This document shows, piece by piece, positions 9,898-18,159 of a stretch of DNA of 64,000 bases. Both the position numbers and the translations under genes were made by a program. Source of the stretch: JAGOTP01 sp964600845 (GTDB lineage: Bacteria > Patescibacteriota > Patescibacteriia > 2-12-FULL-60-25); contig CAZRJW010000001.1 of NCBI GenBank assembly GCA_964600845.1, positions 16,514 to 80,513 on the forward strand, read 5' to 3'. Every line of letters begins with the position of its first letter. Position 1 is the first letter of the stretch. The notes under the pieces were generated by a model. It saw nothing but the letters and a program-made list of their open reading frames with translations, did no database searches and was not told where the DNA came from.

Positions 9898-10692
9898 ATG
9901 AACCTCAAACGTCTCTTAAGCGCCGCCTCCACGCTCACGCTTCTCGCGAGCACACTGATGCCGCTCGCTGCTTCAGCCGCTCCGACCCGGGCTTTCAACT
10001 CCGGTGATTTGATCAAAGGCTCCGGATCCACCGTGTACTACTTCGCTTCCAACGGAAAGCGCTTCGTCTTCCCAAATGAGAAGACCTACTTTACCTGGTA
10101 TCGCGACTTCTCGACGGTAAAACAGATCCCTGATGGTCAGCTTTCAACGATCGCCCTCGGTGGCAACGTCACCTATCGCCCAGGTCGCAAAATGATCAAG
10201 GTCACAACCGACCCACGAACCTACGTTGTTGATCAAGGCGGCTTCTTGCGCCATGTGAACAGCGAACAGCTTGCCCAGACACTCTACGGAACCAGCTGGA
10301 AGAGCAACATCGACGATGTCCCTGATGCCTTCTTCACGAACTATCGCGAGGGAACAGCTATTCAGACGGCCTCTGACTACAATGCGAACAACGTGATGAC
10401 ACTCACCACGTCGATCAACCAAGACAAGCAGTTCGACGAAACAAAAATGATGGTCTCGATCGGAACCATGACGAACGGCTTCGTTCCAACAACGCTCACG
10501 GTCAAGCGCGGAACTGAAATCACTTGGACCAATACCGATACATCCGAACACACAGTGACCGGAACCGGCTTCAATTCTGGCTTGATTCGCCCAGGAGCTA
10601 CGTTCGTTCGTCGCTTCGACACGGTTGGCGCCTTCGACTATCGCTGCACCGTGCACCCAACAATGCAAGGTACGATCAACGTCGTTCAATAG
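9898..10692 (+). CDS. Secreted module protein fused to a type-1 copper cupredoxin
   Basis: 264 aa. A signal peptide (MNLKRLLSAAS...LAASAAP) is followed by the same module as the protein at 8210: GDLIKGSGSTVYYF, KRFVFP, TWYRDFSTV, VTYRPGRKMIKV, TDPRTYVV, LYG and DAFFTNY. Residues about 180-264 are a plastocyanin/azurin-like domain: TWTNTDTSEHTVTG carries the first His ligand (His218) and YRCTVHPTM gives Cys250, His253 and Met256. This is a complete type-1 copper ligand set, so electron transfer or copper binding outside the membrane is likely. A strong terminator follows. It links to the copper genes at 22993-27526 only by theme. Confidence 0.85.
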   Translation: MNLKRLLSAASTLTLLASTLMPLAASAAPTRAFNSGDLIKGSGSTVYYFASNGKRFVFPNEKTYFTWYRDFSTVKQIPDGQLSTIALGGNVTYRPGRKMIKVTTDPRTYVVDQGGFLRHVNSEQLAQTLYGTSWKSNIDDVPDAFFTNYREGTAIQTASDYNANNVMTLTTSINQDKQFDETKMMVSIGTMTNGFVPTTLTVKRGTEITWTNTDTSEHTVTGTGFNSGLIRPGATFVRRFDTVGAFDYRCTVHPTMQGTINVVQ

Positions 10693-10710
10693 AACTCCGT
10701 TGGACAAGGT

Positions 10711-10767
10711 ATCGAGCTCAGCTCGATTCAAGAGCCCCAAAAAAACCGAGCTTAGCTCGGTTTTTTT
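10711..10767 (+). terminator. Double hairpin with intrinsic terminator
   Basis: Two successive hairpins share the core cgagc...gctcg: 10711-10717 with 10721-10727, then 10741-10751 with 10755-10765 followed by a run of T. The second is a standard rho-independent terminator for the rpiB-to-cupredoxin run. The first may be an extra stability element. Confidence 0.85.
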
Positions 10768-10796
10768 GTTCACGTACGGTATGATGCGAAGAGTCT

Positions 10797-11663
10797 ATGT
10801 TCTTTCGTTCTACGTCCCACGAAAAACCACGCCTGTCACTCAAAGAATTAGCGCTGCTCGCGTACGATATTCGCAAAGATATTGTCCAAGCGCTCTACGA
10901 GGCAAAAAGCGGTCACAGCGGCGGGCCGCTCGGCATGGCGGAGGTGTTCACCGCTCTCTACTTCCATGTGATGAATGTCGACCCGAAACATCCGGATTGG
11001 CCGGAGCGTGATCGCCTTGTCTTGTCGTGCGGACACATCTGTCCGGTCCTCTACGCCACCCTCGCTCGACGAGGCTTCTGCGATCGGAGTCAGTTCCTCA
11101 AAACCCTGCGGAAGAAAGGGAGTCCGTTCCAAGGCCACCCAAACAACCATTTCAATATGGGGATTGAAACTTCAAGCGGTCCCCTCGCCCAAGGCTATTC
11201 TCAAGCGATCGGGATGGCGCTTGCCGCTCGTTTAGCTGGCGCGCGCTGGCGTACCTATCTCGTGGGAAGCGATGGCGAACTGAACGAAGGTCAAACCTGG
11301 GAAGCCATTCTCTTTGCCGGCAAAGAACGATTGGGAAATCTGACCTGTATCATAGACCGCAACAACATTCAGATCGACGGCAACACGGAAGATGTTATGC
11401 CGCTCGAACCGCTGGCGGATAAATGGCGTGCCTTCAACTGGAATGTGATCGAAATTGATGGCCATAATCTACGCGCGATCATCGATGCCTACAAACAAGC
11501 GGAGACCGTTACAGATCAGCCGACGGTGATTCTGGCGCGCACGATTCCTGGGAAAGGTGTGTCGTTTATGGAACGCAAATATGAATGGCACGGAAAAGCC
11601 CCGAATAAAGAAGAGCTTGCCCAAGCCCTCAGCGAACTTGATCGTGCAAAAGCTGCTCTATGA
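10797..11663 (+). CDS. tktA1: Transketolase, N-terminal (TPP-binding) subunit
   Basis: 288 aa, matching the first third of full-length transketolase. It moves two-carbon ketol units between sugar phosphates with TPP as cofactor. Visible family features: SGHSGGPLGMAEV near the start, SCGHICPVLYA, SSGPLAQGYSQAIGMA, and the TPP/Mg motif GSDGELNEGQTWEA...IIDRNNIQIDG. The usual G-D-G is S-D-G here, a mild change. The gene ends with an ATGA overlap onto the C-terminal subunit, so the two are translationally coupled. Split transketolases are common in CPR bacteria and archaea. The symbol is positional. Confidence 0.92.
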   Translation: MFFRSTSHEKPRLSLKELALLAYDIRKDIVQALYEAKSGHSGGPLGMAEVFTALYFHVMNVDPKHPDWPERDRLVLSCGHICPVLYATLARRGFCDRSQFLKTLRKKGSPFQGHPNNHFNMGIETSSGPLAQGYSQAIGMALAARLAGARWRTYLVGSDGELNEGQTWEAILFAGKERLGNLTCIIDRNNIQIDGNTEDVMPLEPLADKWRAFNWNVIEIDGHNLRAIIDAYKQAETVTDQPTVILARTIPGKGVSFMERKYEWHGKAPNKEELAQALSELDRAKAAL

Positions 11664-12634
11664 CCTTCTCTCTCCACCCCGCCCTTCTCACAAAGACCCC
11701 TGAACGCGCCGCGAACCGTGATGGCTATGGTCAAGGCGTACTTGCGTTAGGCGAGAACAACGAACGGGTCGTCGTGCTCACGGCGGACGTCGCCGAATCG
11801 ACCCGCATACTCGCATTCAAACAACAATTTCCAAAACGCTTTATTGAGTGTGGCGTCGCTGAACAAAACATGATGGGCATCGCCGCGGGCATGGCACTCT
11901 CTGGTCATATTCCATTTGTAAGTTCATACGCGACGTTTTCTCCTGGCCGTTCATGGGATCAGTTACGCGTCTCCGTCTGTTACAGCAAAGCGAATGTAAA
12001 AATCGTTGGGGCGCATACCGGCATCTCCGTCGGTCCAGATGGCGCAACCCACCAGGCGCTCGAAGATATCGCTATGACGCGCGTTCTCCCAGGACTCGTG
12101 GTTCTCTCGCCCTGTGACGTCCATGAGGCGCGCAAAGCCACGATCGCCGCAGCCGCCTACGAAGGCCCGGTCTATCTCCGTCTCGCACGTGAGAAGACTC
12201 CCGTCGTCACAACCGAAGACACGCCCTTCGAAATAGGAAAAGCCTACGTCGTCCGCCCAGGGACCGATGTCACGATTGTCGCAACCGGCCCGCTGCTTGC
12301 CGAAGCCCTCTTTGCCGCCGATGCGCTTGCGAAGAAACAGATCGAGGTCGAAGTTATCAACTGCCCAACCATCAAACCGCTCGACGAAGCAACCCTCCTA
12401 AAAAGTTTCAAAAAGACGGGCTGCGGGGTAACCGTCGAAGAACACCAGATCACGGGTGGGTTGTTTGGAGCCATCTCGGAATTCACCGCTCGTACTCACC
12501 CCATTCCCCTCGAACCCGTCGGGATGCCCGATTCCTTCGGAGAATCTGGAGAGCCCGCAGAACTTCTCGCTGCCTATGGGATGGATAGCACCGCAATTCA
12601 GTCGGCCGTTAAACGACTTTTGCGCAGAATCTAG
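11660..12634 (+). CDS. tktA2: Transketolase, C-terminal subunit
   Basis: 324 aa. It supplies the pyrimidine-binding and C-terminal domains that complete the enzyme made with the upstream subunit. Visible features: RDGYGQGVLALGENNERVVVLTADVAEST, FIECGVAEQNMMGIAAGMA (the Glu that activates the TPP aminopyrimidine), PFVSSYATF, GISVGPDGATHQALEDIA, and a transketolase C-domain with VEEHQITGGLFGA. The start overlaps the stop of the N-subunit by 4 bp. Twenty bp after its stop a strong promoter begins the next unit. Confidence 0.92.
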   Translation: MTFSLHPALLTKTPERAANRDGYGQGVLALGENNERVVVLTADVAESTRILAFKQQFPKRFIECGVAEQNMMGIAAGMALSGHIPFVSSYATFSPGRSWDQLRVSVCYSKANVKIVGAHTGISVGPDGATHQALEDIAMTRVLPGLVVLSPCDVHEARKATIAAAAYEGPVYLRLAREKTPVVTTEDTPFEIGKAYVVRPGTDVTIVATGPLLAEALFAADALAKKQIEVEVINCPTIKPLDEATLLKSFKKTGCGVTVEEHQITGGLFGAISEFTARTHPIPLEPVGMPDSFGESGEPAELLAAYGMDSTAIQSAVKRLLRRI

Positions 12635-12655
12635 CGGCTTTTTAGCGAAAAATCG

Positions 12656-12684
12656 TTGACAAAGTGGATAACTTGTGCTATCAT
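12656..12684 (+). promoter_or_regulatory. Sigma-70-type promoter for the NUDIX leader
   Basis: TTGACA at 12656-12661, a 17-bp spacer, and TATCAT at 12679-12684 preceded by TGC (extended -10). The predicted start near 12691 leaves a leader of about 175 nt before the NUDIX start codon. The layout matches the promoter at 52256-52284. Confidence 0.8.
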
Positions 12685-12709
12685 TTCGCATTAGGAATGA
12701 CGTTTGTTG

Positions 12710-12790
12710 TCTCAAGATTGAAGTGACCTCGAGGGCTTGGCTGCTGGGTACAGCTCCAACCCCTCTGCGAGGAAACGGGCGATCTTGAGA
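12710..12790 (+). ncRNA. Structured 5' leader RNA, unassigned class
   Basis: Between the promoter and the NUDIX start the sequence folds as nested helices: a 9-bp closing stem (12710-12718 with 12782-12790), a 5-bp stem (12727-12731 with 12768-12772), then 12732-12735 with 12761-12764, 12737-12740 with 12756-12759, and 12741-12743 with 12751-12753 around a CTGGGTA loop. No terminator follows it, so it looks like a cis-acting leader, not a free RNA. I could not match it to FMN, TPP, SAM, T-box, ykkC, NAD, ZTP or SRP consensus elements from memory. Confidence 0.5.
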
Positions 12791-12868
12791 GAAAAACTGA
12801 ATTCCCCCATTCACTCACAGCCGTTTTACACGTTGATCTTCTCAATCTACGACTACTCTTCTACGTAT

Positions 12869-13474
12869 ATGGAGCATATTGAAATCGTACACGAACACAC
12901 AGGTGAACCTCTTGGCGTCTTACTCCCTCGTCCAGAAGTCTTCGCTCAGAACGCTTGGTGCCGTTCGACGAACGTCTTCGTTTTGAACCACAAAGGGGAA
13001 GTTCTCTGCCACCAGCGTTCGCTCGTCAAAGAGCGTATGCCAGGTGTGTGGGTGACTCACCTCGGTGGCCACGTTGGACACGGTGAAACCCCAGAAACCA
13101 ATGCCATCAAGGAATTGGAAGAAGAGGCGAACATCTTTGCGGCCCCACATCAGATCATCCGCTGGAGCAAAATGCCGATCTTGGAAACGAGCCGCGTCAA
13201 GAACGTCCGTCTCTGGATGCACAACTTTGTCACCATGTTCGACGGAGACATGTCCTCGATCAAGCCACAAGCGGGCGAAGTCGAAAAATTCGAATGGCTC
13301 CCCCTCGCTGAAATCTTGAACGAAGAAAAAAAGAACCCTCATATGTGGAACGCCGGGATCCACGACTTCAGCTCGGAATACTTCCACCTCCGCGCCGCTC
13401 TCATGGGCGCGCACGCCGGCGGCACGATCCAGGTTCCAGACGAAATGCACATCTGGCGCCCCATTGCAGCCTAA
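12869..13474 (+). CDS. NUDIX hydrolase (IPP-isomerase-like branch)
   Basis: 201 aa from ATG 12869 (MEHIEIVHEHTGE); the frame is open further up but that part lies in the RNA leader. The NUDIX box is at GGHVGHGETPETNAIKELEE, continuing EEANI: the G-x5-E spacing is right, but the usual REUxEExGU reads KELEEEANI, with Lys for Arg and Asn for Gly. The preceding CHQRSLVKERMPGVWVTH resembles YfcD/isopentenyl-diphosphate isomerase-like NUDIX proteins. Cytosolic hydrolysis of a nucleoside diphosphate-type substrate is likely; the substrate is unknown. It is a single gene with its own promoter, a structured leader and a terminator, so it is probably regulated alone. Confidence 0.85.
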   Translation: MEHIEIVHEHTGEPLGVLLPRPEVFAQNAWCRSTNVFVLNHKGEVLCHQRSLVKERMPGVWVTHLGGHVGHGETPETNAIKELEEEANIFAAPHQIIRWSKMPILETSRVKNVRLWMHNFVTMFDGDMSSIKPQAGEVEKFEWLPLAEILNEEKKNPHMWNAGIHDFSSEYFHLRAALMGAHAGGTIQVPDEMHIWRPIAA

Positions 13475-13484
13475 TCGATATACA

Positions 13485-13524
13485 AAAACAAAACGCTGCG
13501 CCCATAAGCGCAGCGTTTTGTTTT
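13485..13524. terminator. Bidirectional terminator between convergent genes
   Basis: A perfect 16-bp stem (13485-13500 with 13509-13524), GC-rich at the loop and A/T-rich at the base. It gives a T-tract on both strands, so it serves the NUDIX gene (+) and the FAD oxidoreductase (-). Confidence 0.9.
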
Positions 13525-13536
13525 TCTTCAACCCGT

Positions 13537-14946
13537 CTATTCTTCTTCCTTTACAAGCTGACACACGTGCATCTTCGGATCGAATAGATGCGCGCCATCA
13601 TCTTTATCGATCAGCAATCCCGCCGTGCGCTTGCTTCCATAGATCGATGTCATGATCCCAATCCCATTACAACCCAGGTTGTAGATCAGATTCGCGTAAC
13701 ACGGCTCGCGGCCCACGGAACGCACCCGACCATTCGTATACCCCATGAGCCCATGCCACTCAAACGTCGGATGATGCGCATCCGCGTGCGCTCCGAGTGG
13801 CGACCCTTTTAGGAACTGGTCGAACTCATCTCGGATACGTTCCGGAACGCGGTGGTCATAGTCATATGCAACCTCTTCCGGAAGGGCTGTTTCTGGACCA
13901 CCCACACACACCAAGCCTTCCGGCCGCTCCCCTTTTGGCTTGAAGGGCCGACGCGTGAGGTAGGTAAATGCTTCTGCAGCGGAAGGATCATTTGGATCCG
14001 GCGACACCTGGCTCGCTTTGTAATACGACATCGCTTTGACGGGCTGGAACGCTGGCACTAGATAGGCCTGCATATACGAAACCAAGCCACGGATATCACG
14101 ATGCACCTGACCGTTCACATCGAGTTGTCCATGATGGAAGATCTTGAAGTATTCAAACCCATTGGTACACATCACCACCTGCTTGGCTTTGACCGTACAA
14201 TGCCCCACCTTCAGTCGGATTCCGTCACGCTCTAAGTGAAGCTCTGTCACTGGCGATTCTTCATACAGCTCAAAACGATTACTATACCGATTCAGCAGAC
14301 CCTGAATCAACTCTTCTGAGAGCTGAGCACTGTTCGTGCAGGCAATCCGCAATTGGAAAAGTGCGAAGTAACTTGGATCTTTGGTCTCCAAATCCATGAG
14401 GATCGACTCATGCGTATCTTCCACCCACAATCCATCGTACCGTGCCGGAATCGTCGCAGGATCAAACCGATCATGCGCAACCCGCATTTGGTTCCAGGGC
14501 AGTTCCATCTCACGCTTCCAAAATAAGTTCTCCATCGCCTCCAGGAACGGTTCGGGGGCCGAAAAGCCTTCATAGCCCGGCGCATGCGTGATCGGTGTTT
14601 TTAGATCAAATTCAAGCTGCAGCTGCTTCACCAACTCCCAGGCGGTTTCTACTTTTTGCAACCCTGTTTTTACGACATCAAAGCCGAAGTCGGCGACCAG
14701 CTCAGAGATGGGGCGCTCAAAGTCGGTGAGCATCTGGCCGGCGTTTCGTCCGCTGGCTCCGTGCCCGATCTTCCCCGCCTCGAGCATCACGATCCGGTGA
14801 GGCGTATCCAGCAAGGAAAAGGCGGCCGTCGTGGTTCCGGCAATTCCACCCCCAATAATGACCACGTCTGTTTCGACGTACTGCGTCAGGCGTTTGAGGG
14901 GTCGCGTACGGACGAGTTCAGCCAACCAGGGCGATTGAAGGGACAT
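13537..14946 (-). CDS. FAD-dependent amine/amino-acid oxidoreductase (DAO family)
   Basis: 469 aa from ATG 14946 (MSLQSPWLAEL); an upstream in-frame start would add 25 unlikely residues. The Rossmann FAD site is VIIGGGIAGTTTA (Gly32-Gly37), followed by EAGKIGHGASGRNAGQM, the GASGRNAGQ signature of DadA/PuuB-type oxidases. The C-terminus has YNLGCNGIGIMTSIYGSKRTAGLL, the second FAD-contact region. It probably oxidises a primary or secondary amine or amino acid; the substrate cannot be told. No partner gene is adjacent: it faces a tRNA on one side and is convergent with the NUDIX gene on the other. Confidence 0.85.
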   Translation of the reverse strand: MSLQSPWLAELVRTRPLKRLTQYVETDVVIIGGGIAGTTTAAFSLLDTPHRIVMLEAGKIGHGASGRNAGQMLTDFERPISELVADFGFDVVKTGLQKVETAWELVKQLQLEFDLKTPITHAPGYEGFSAPEPFLEAMENLFWKREMELPWNQMRVAHDRFDPATIPARYDGLWVEDTHESILMDLETKDPSYFALFQLRIACTNSAQLSEELIQGLLNRYSNRFELYEESPVTELHLERDGIRLKVGHCTVKAKQVVMCTNGFEYFKIFHHGQLDVNGQVHRDIRGLVSYMQAYLVPAFQPVKAMSYYKASQVSPDPNDPSAAEAFTYLTRRPFKPKGERPEGLVCVGGPETALPEEVAYDYDHRVPERIRDEFDQFLKGSPLGAHADAHHPTFEWHGLMGYTNGRVRSVGREPCYANLIYNLGCNGIGIMTSIYGSKRTAGLLIDKDDGAHLFDPKMHVCQLVKEEE

Positions 14947-14970
14947 GTGAGACAGTATAGCAAGGTGATC

Positions 14971-14999
14971 TTGCCAGAGGAAACCGCTTTTGGTACTGT
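14971..14999 (+). promoter_or_regulatory. Candidate promoter for tRNA-Asp
   Basis: TTGCCA at 14971-14976, a 17-bp spacer, and TACTGT at 14994-14999 preceded by TGG. It would start transcription about 45 nt upstream of the tRNA. It overlaps the region upstream of the divergent oxidoreductase. Confidence 0.45.
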
Positions 15000-15052
15000 A
15001 GCGCCCGCTACGTGACCCCAAGTTACATGGCCTAAAAGTGAAGAATCCACGT

Positions 15053-15130
15053 GGGTGCGTGGTGTAGCCCGGTTAACACGTCTCCCTGTCACGGAGAAGA
15101 TCGAGGGTTCGAATCCCTTCGCACCCGCCA
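15053..15130 (+). tRNA. tRNA-Asp (anticodon GTC)
   Basis: A cloverleaf is readable. The acceptor stem gggtgcg (15053-15059) pairs with cgcaccc (15120-15126). The anticodon stem tctcc/ggaga encloses a ctGTCac loop, giving anticodon GUC (Asp). The T-arm is gaggg-ttcgaat-ccctt. The discriminator is G15127 and CCA is encoded at 15128-15130. A terminator starts 3 bp later. Confidence 0.97.
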
Positions 15131-15132
15131 TA

Positions 15133-15162
15133 CAAAATCCCTCAATAAAATGAGGGATTTTG
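15133..15162. terminator. Terminator shared by tRNA-Asp and the helicase gene
   Basis: A 12-bp perfect stem (15133-15144 with 15151-15162), loop ATAAAA, A/T-rich at the base. It directly follows the tRNA on the plus strand. It is also the first good hairpin downstream of the minus-strand helicase gene, so it likely acts both ways. Confidence 0.8.
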
Positions 15163-15253
15163 ATTTAAGACAAAGAGGTAGATTTTACACCAGCGCCACA
15201 GGCTTTGAGAATAGAATCTTCATATTTGAGGAAAGTCTTACATCTTTAACCTG

Positions 15254-17898
15254 CTACGTTCCGCTTTTTGAACCAGTAATATCCGCCCAACCTTTCCATT
15301 GATCTTTGTAGGCCCTGCTAGGAGTCGAGGGCCACTTAGGATGAGACATGCGAAGCCTTCGGTAGTCGCCTTTATTTTTGACCCCCTCAGCCCGTGCTTC
15401 ACGAATCAGATCTTCTAACGACAAGAACTCTTTCTCTGAATTTGAAACATTTCCACTGATCATTTTGAAACCCTCCCACTGATCTTCGTAGGTTCTATTG
15501 GGAAGCGAGGGCCACTTAGGATGCGACTTACGAAGCCTGTTGTAGTCCTCTCTATTTTTGACCCCCTCAGCCCGTGCTTCACGAATCAGATCTTCTAACG
15601 ACAAGAACTCTTTCTCTGAATTTGAAACATTTCCACTGATCATTGCCCAACCCTTCCACTGACTTTTATAAAAAATTTTAGGGTCAGAAGGCCACTTCGA
15701 ACGAGACTTTCGAAGGGAGTTGTAACTTTCTTGTGAGTTCACCCCCTCAGCCCGCGCTTCACGAATCAGATCTTCTAACGATAAGAACTCTTTTTCAGAG
15801 CTAGCAGCATTTCCGGTGATCATTCCCCAACCTTTCCATTGACCTTTGTAGGTATTATTGGGAAGTGAGGGCCATTTAGGATGAGACTTACGAAGGCTGT
15901 GGTAGTCCTCTCTATTTTTGACCCCCTCAGCCCGCGCTTCACGAATCAGATCTTCTAACGACAAGAACTCTTTTTCAGAGCTAGCAGCATTTCCGGTGAT
16001 CATTCCCCAACCTTTCCNNNNNNNNNNNNNNNNNNNNNNNNNNNNNNNNNNNNNNNNNNNNNNNNNNNNNNNNNNNNNNNNNNNNNNNNNNNNNNNNNNN
16101 NNNNNNNNNNNNNNNNNAAGAACTCTTTTTCAGAGCTAGCAGCATTTCCGGTGATCATTCCCCAACCTTTCCATTGACCTTTGTAGGTATTGTCGGGATG
16201 AGATGGCCACTCAGGACGAGACCTACAAAGACTATAATAGTCTTGTTGATTTTTAACTCCCGCTGCCCGCGCTTCACGAATCAGATCTTCTAACAAAAGG
16301 AAGCTCTCTACCGATTTAGTTGGTACATATTTCTCTTGAATAATTCTCACAATCTCCTCAACCTCAAACGTAATCTGCACGTCTTCAAGATTTATTTTCT
16401 TTAATTTCGCAAGCAGGTCTTGAGAGATTGCGGCCATCATTTCTGTATCGTCCTTTTTCTCATCTTTTTTCTCATCATCTCGCTTCTTTCTTTTCTTTTG
16501 TACCTGCTGTTCGATCATCGATCCACCTGCAATCTCAGCAAATAAAACAGAGCCAGCTAGACCGGTTTTTCCATGACGATCGAGGAAATCAACAATTACG
16601 GCTACTTTTTCAGGATTCTTTGGATTATTACGTAGTACACGGCCACCTCGTTGTTCAGATACTACGAAGGACCTCGTCGGTCGCAAGTTTATACAGAGAC
16701 CCACTTCTTTATCGTCGAAGCCTTCAATGAGCAAATCCGCATTACAAAGCACTTTGATCTTTCCAGAAGCAAAATCTTCCAACGTTGTTTTTAGATCATT
16801 TTTCGGCATAGCTCCCCAGACCGCCGCCGCTGCAATTCCATCCTTCACGAACCGTTCCGCGACGTGCTTAGAGTGATTGATTCCCGCACAATACACGACC
16901 GCTTTACCACCAGGCGCAACCTCTTTATACGTATTCACGGCTGCACGATTACGGCTTTCAATGTCTACCGCTTCTTCCAATTCCTCTGCGTCATATTCAC
17001 CCGTATCTTTGATCGATACTTTGCTCAAATCTACAGTTGTTTGGATAACTCCTGAAACGAAGGAACACAGCATTCGCTTTTCGACCGCTTCACGAATCGA
17101 CATCTCAAAAATGCATCCAGGCAATATTTGCTCTACTTTCTTTTTATCTGAAAATGCTGGGGTAGCCGTAAAACCAATCTGTAATGCATGAGGGAATTTC
17201 CCAAGGGTCTCTTTACGCTTATCACTCAATCCTCTGTGCACCTCATCCAGCACGAGAAGATCGAACTCTTTTGGGTCAATAAGACCAGCCTTAACACCGG
17301 ACACAAATGAATCGTAGGTGATAAGGGTTACCTTTCGTCCATGCTCTTTGGCTGCTGAGTAGACTCTTCCAACGTCCAGGTCATCTGCGAACTCTTCCAT
17401 ACGATCAACTGTTTGTTCGAGAAGAATCTTTCGTGGGAGAACCACTAAGGTCTTTAAACCCATGGCTTCAATCATCTCAATAAAAATAACTGTTTTTCCC
17501 GAGCCCGTTGGTAATTTTATGTACCCCTTTGAACCACCTTTCTCAAAGAAGCTGTGAATCGCTTCAAAAACAGTAATCTGATGTTCCGTGAGCGTGTTTC
17601 CCTCAACATCTTGATGATGCTCATGAACGTAGGTATCCAGGGAATTCATCGCCTCCAACCAAGCCTTCATCCGACGCGCCTCATCTTCCCCAAGAACGTC
17701 ACCGCGCTTTTCGCGTCGTAACTCTTCATGATAGAGCTGATAACGCTTCGGATAACGCTCTCTAAGCTCTTTTAAAGTTGCCTTAAGAAAATTGAGATCT
17801 GAGTGTGGTGGCCGTAAAGGGGCACCGATCGCACTCTCAGCGGTACCGAGCTGACACCCCAGCTCTTGCTCGGTCTTTGGTCGAAAAGAAGGTCCCAT
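15254..17898 (-). CDS. SF2 DEAD/DEAH-type helicase with C-terminal integrase-type repeats
   Basis: Joining the two pieces across the N run (removing 155 nt) gives one frame of about 829 aa. Residues 130-430 are a superfamily 2 ATPase: LPTGSGKT (Walker A, about 129-136), VLDEVH (DEVH, 218-221), FTATP (motif III) and SEQRGGRVLR (motif VI, 414-423). A Lys/Asp-rich linker (about 465-490) follows. From about residue 533 come five visible 60-residue repeats: EDLIREARAEGVKN..DY..LR.SHPKWPS.P...Y..QWKGW..ITGN. They resemble the Pfam phage-integrase repeat unit (GV-x-DY, P-P, Y-x-x-W-x-GW-x-x-x-G), a likely DNA-binding element. It could be a type III restriction-like or defence translocase, or a general DNA helicase; no nuclease motif is seen. 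Confidence 0.85.
15262..16330 (-). repeat. 180-bp in-frame tandem repeat in the helicase 3' part
   Basis: The anchor word gcttcacgaatcag recurs at 15396, 15576, 15756, 15936 and 16271. Subtracting the 155-nt gap artefact from the last puts it at exactly 4 x 180 bp from the first. Units are 60 codons and diverge mainly in the middle. Two units (15783 onward and 16118 onward) are identical for about 74 bp, longer than the 55-bp overlap at the gap, so the true copy number may be above five. Confidence 0.9.
16018..16117. other. Assembly gap (100 N) inside the repeat array
   Basis: Exactly 100 N. The 55 bp before (15963-16017) are identical to the 55 bp after (16118-16172). This is the signature of two contigs ending on the same k-mer. 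Removing the Ns and one copy restores the reading frame. Confidence 0.95.
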
Positions 17899-18026
17899 AT
17901 CTGAACCATAGTATACATATTGGGAAGCTATCGAGCATGTACAAGTATTTCAAAAAAATATAGTGAGTTGAAGGGTAGGGTGAGCCATAAAGTAAGTTCC
18001 CACGTCTTCCACTCGGGCCCGCCACG

Positions 18027-18056
18027 CAAAAAATGCCTTGCCAAAGGCATTTTTTG
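18027..18056. terminator. Intrinsic terminator-like hairpin between divergent genes
   Basis: A 13-bp stem (18027-18039 with 18044-18056), loop GCCA, with an A-tract on one side and a T-tract on the other. It lies between the helicase start (17898, -) and the nucleotidyltransferase start (18160, +). No gene that it would terminate was found between them. The 261 bp between the two starts hold nothing else that I recognise. Confidence 0.7.
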
Positions 18057-18159
18057 TTTTAGCGTGAATGGACGGTTGGAACTTCGTGTACTATTATCCA
18101 ACGTATCCATGGCTATGAATAGCAGAACAGTGTCTTGAAGAGATCCGTCACTAGAACGT

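Noticed and set aside
12710..12790. SRP RNA, 6S RNA or RNase P RNA identity for the leader
   Set aside because: No GGUCAGG/GGAAGCAGCC, no 6S-type long hairpin, and no RNase P core; length is also too small.
15262..16330. CRISPR array
   Set aside because: The 180-bp units are in frame and coding, with no short repeat/spacer pattern and no cas genes.
17990..18025. Possible tRNA end (cgggcccgcca just before a terminator)
   Set aside because: No T-loop of the GTTCGANTC type and no matching 5' acceptor strand upstream within 100 bases; at most a degraded remnant.
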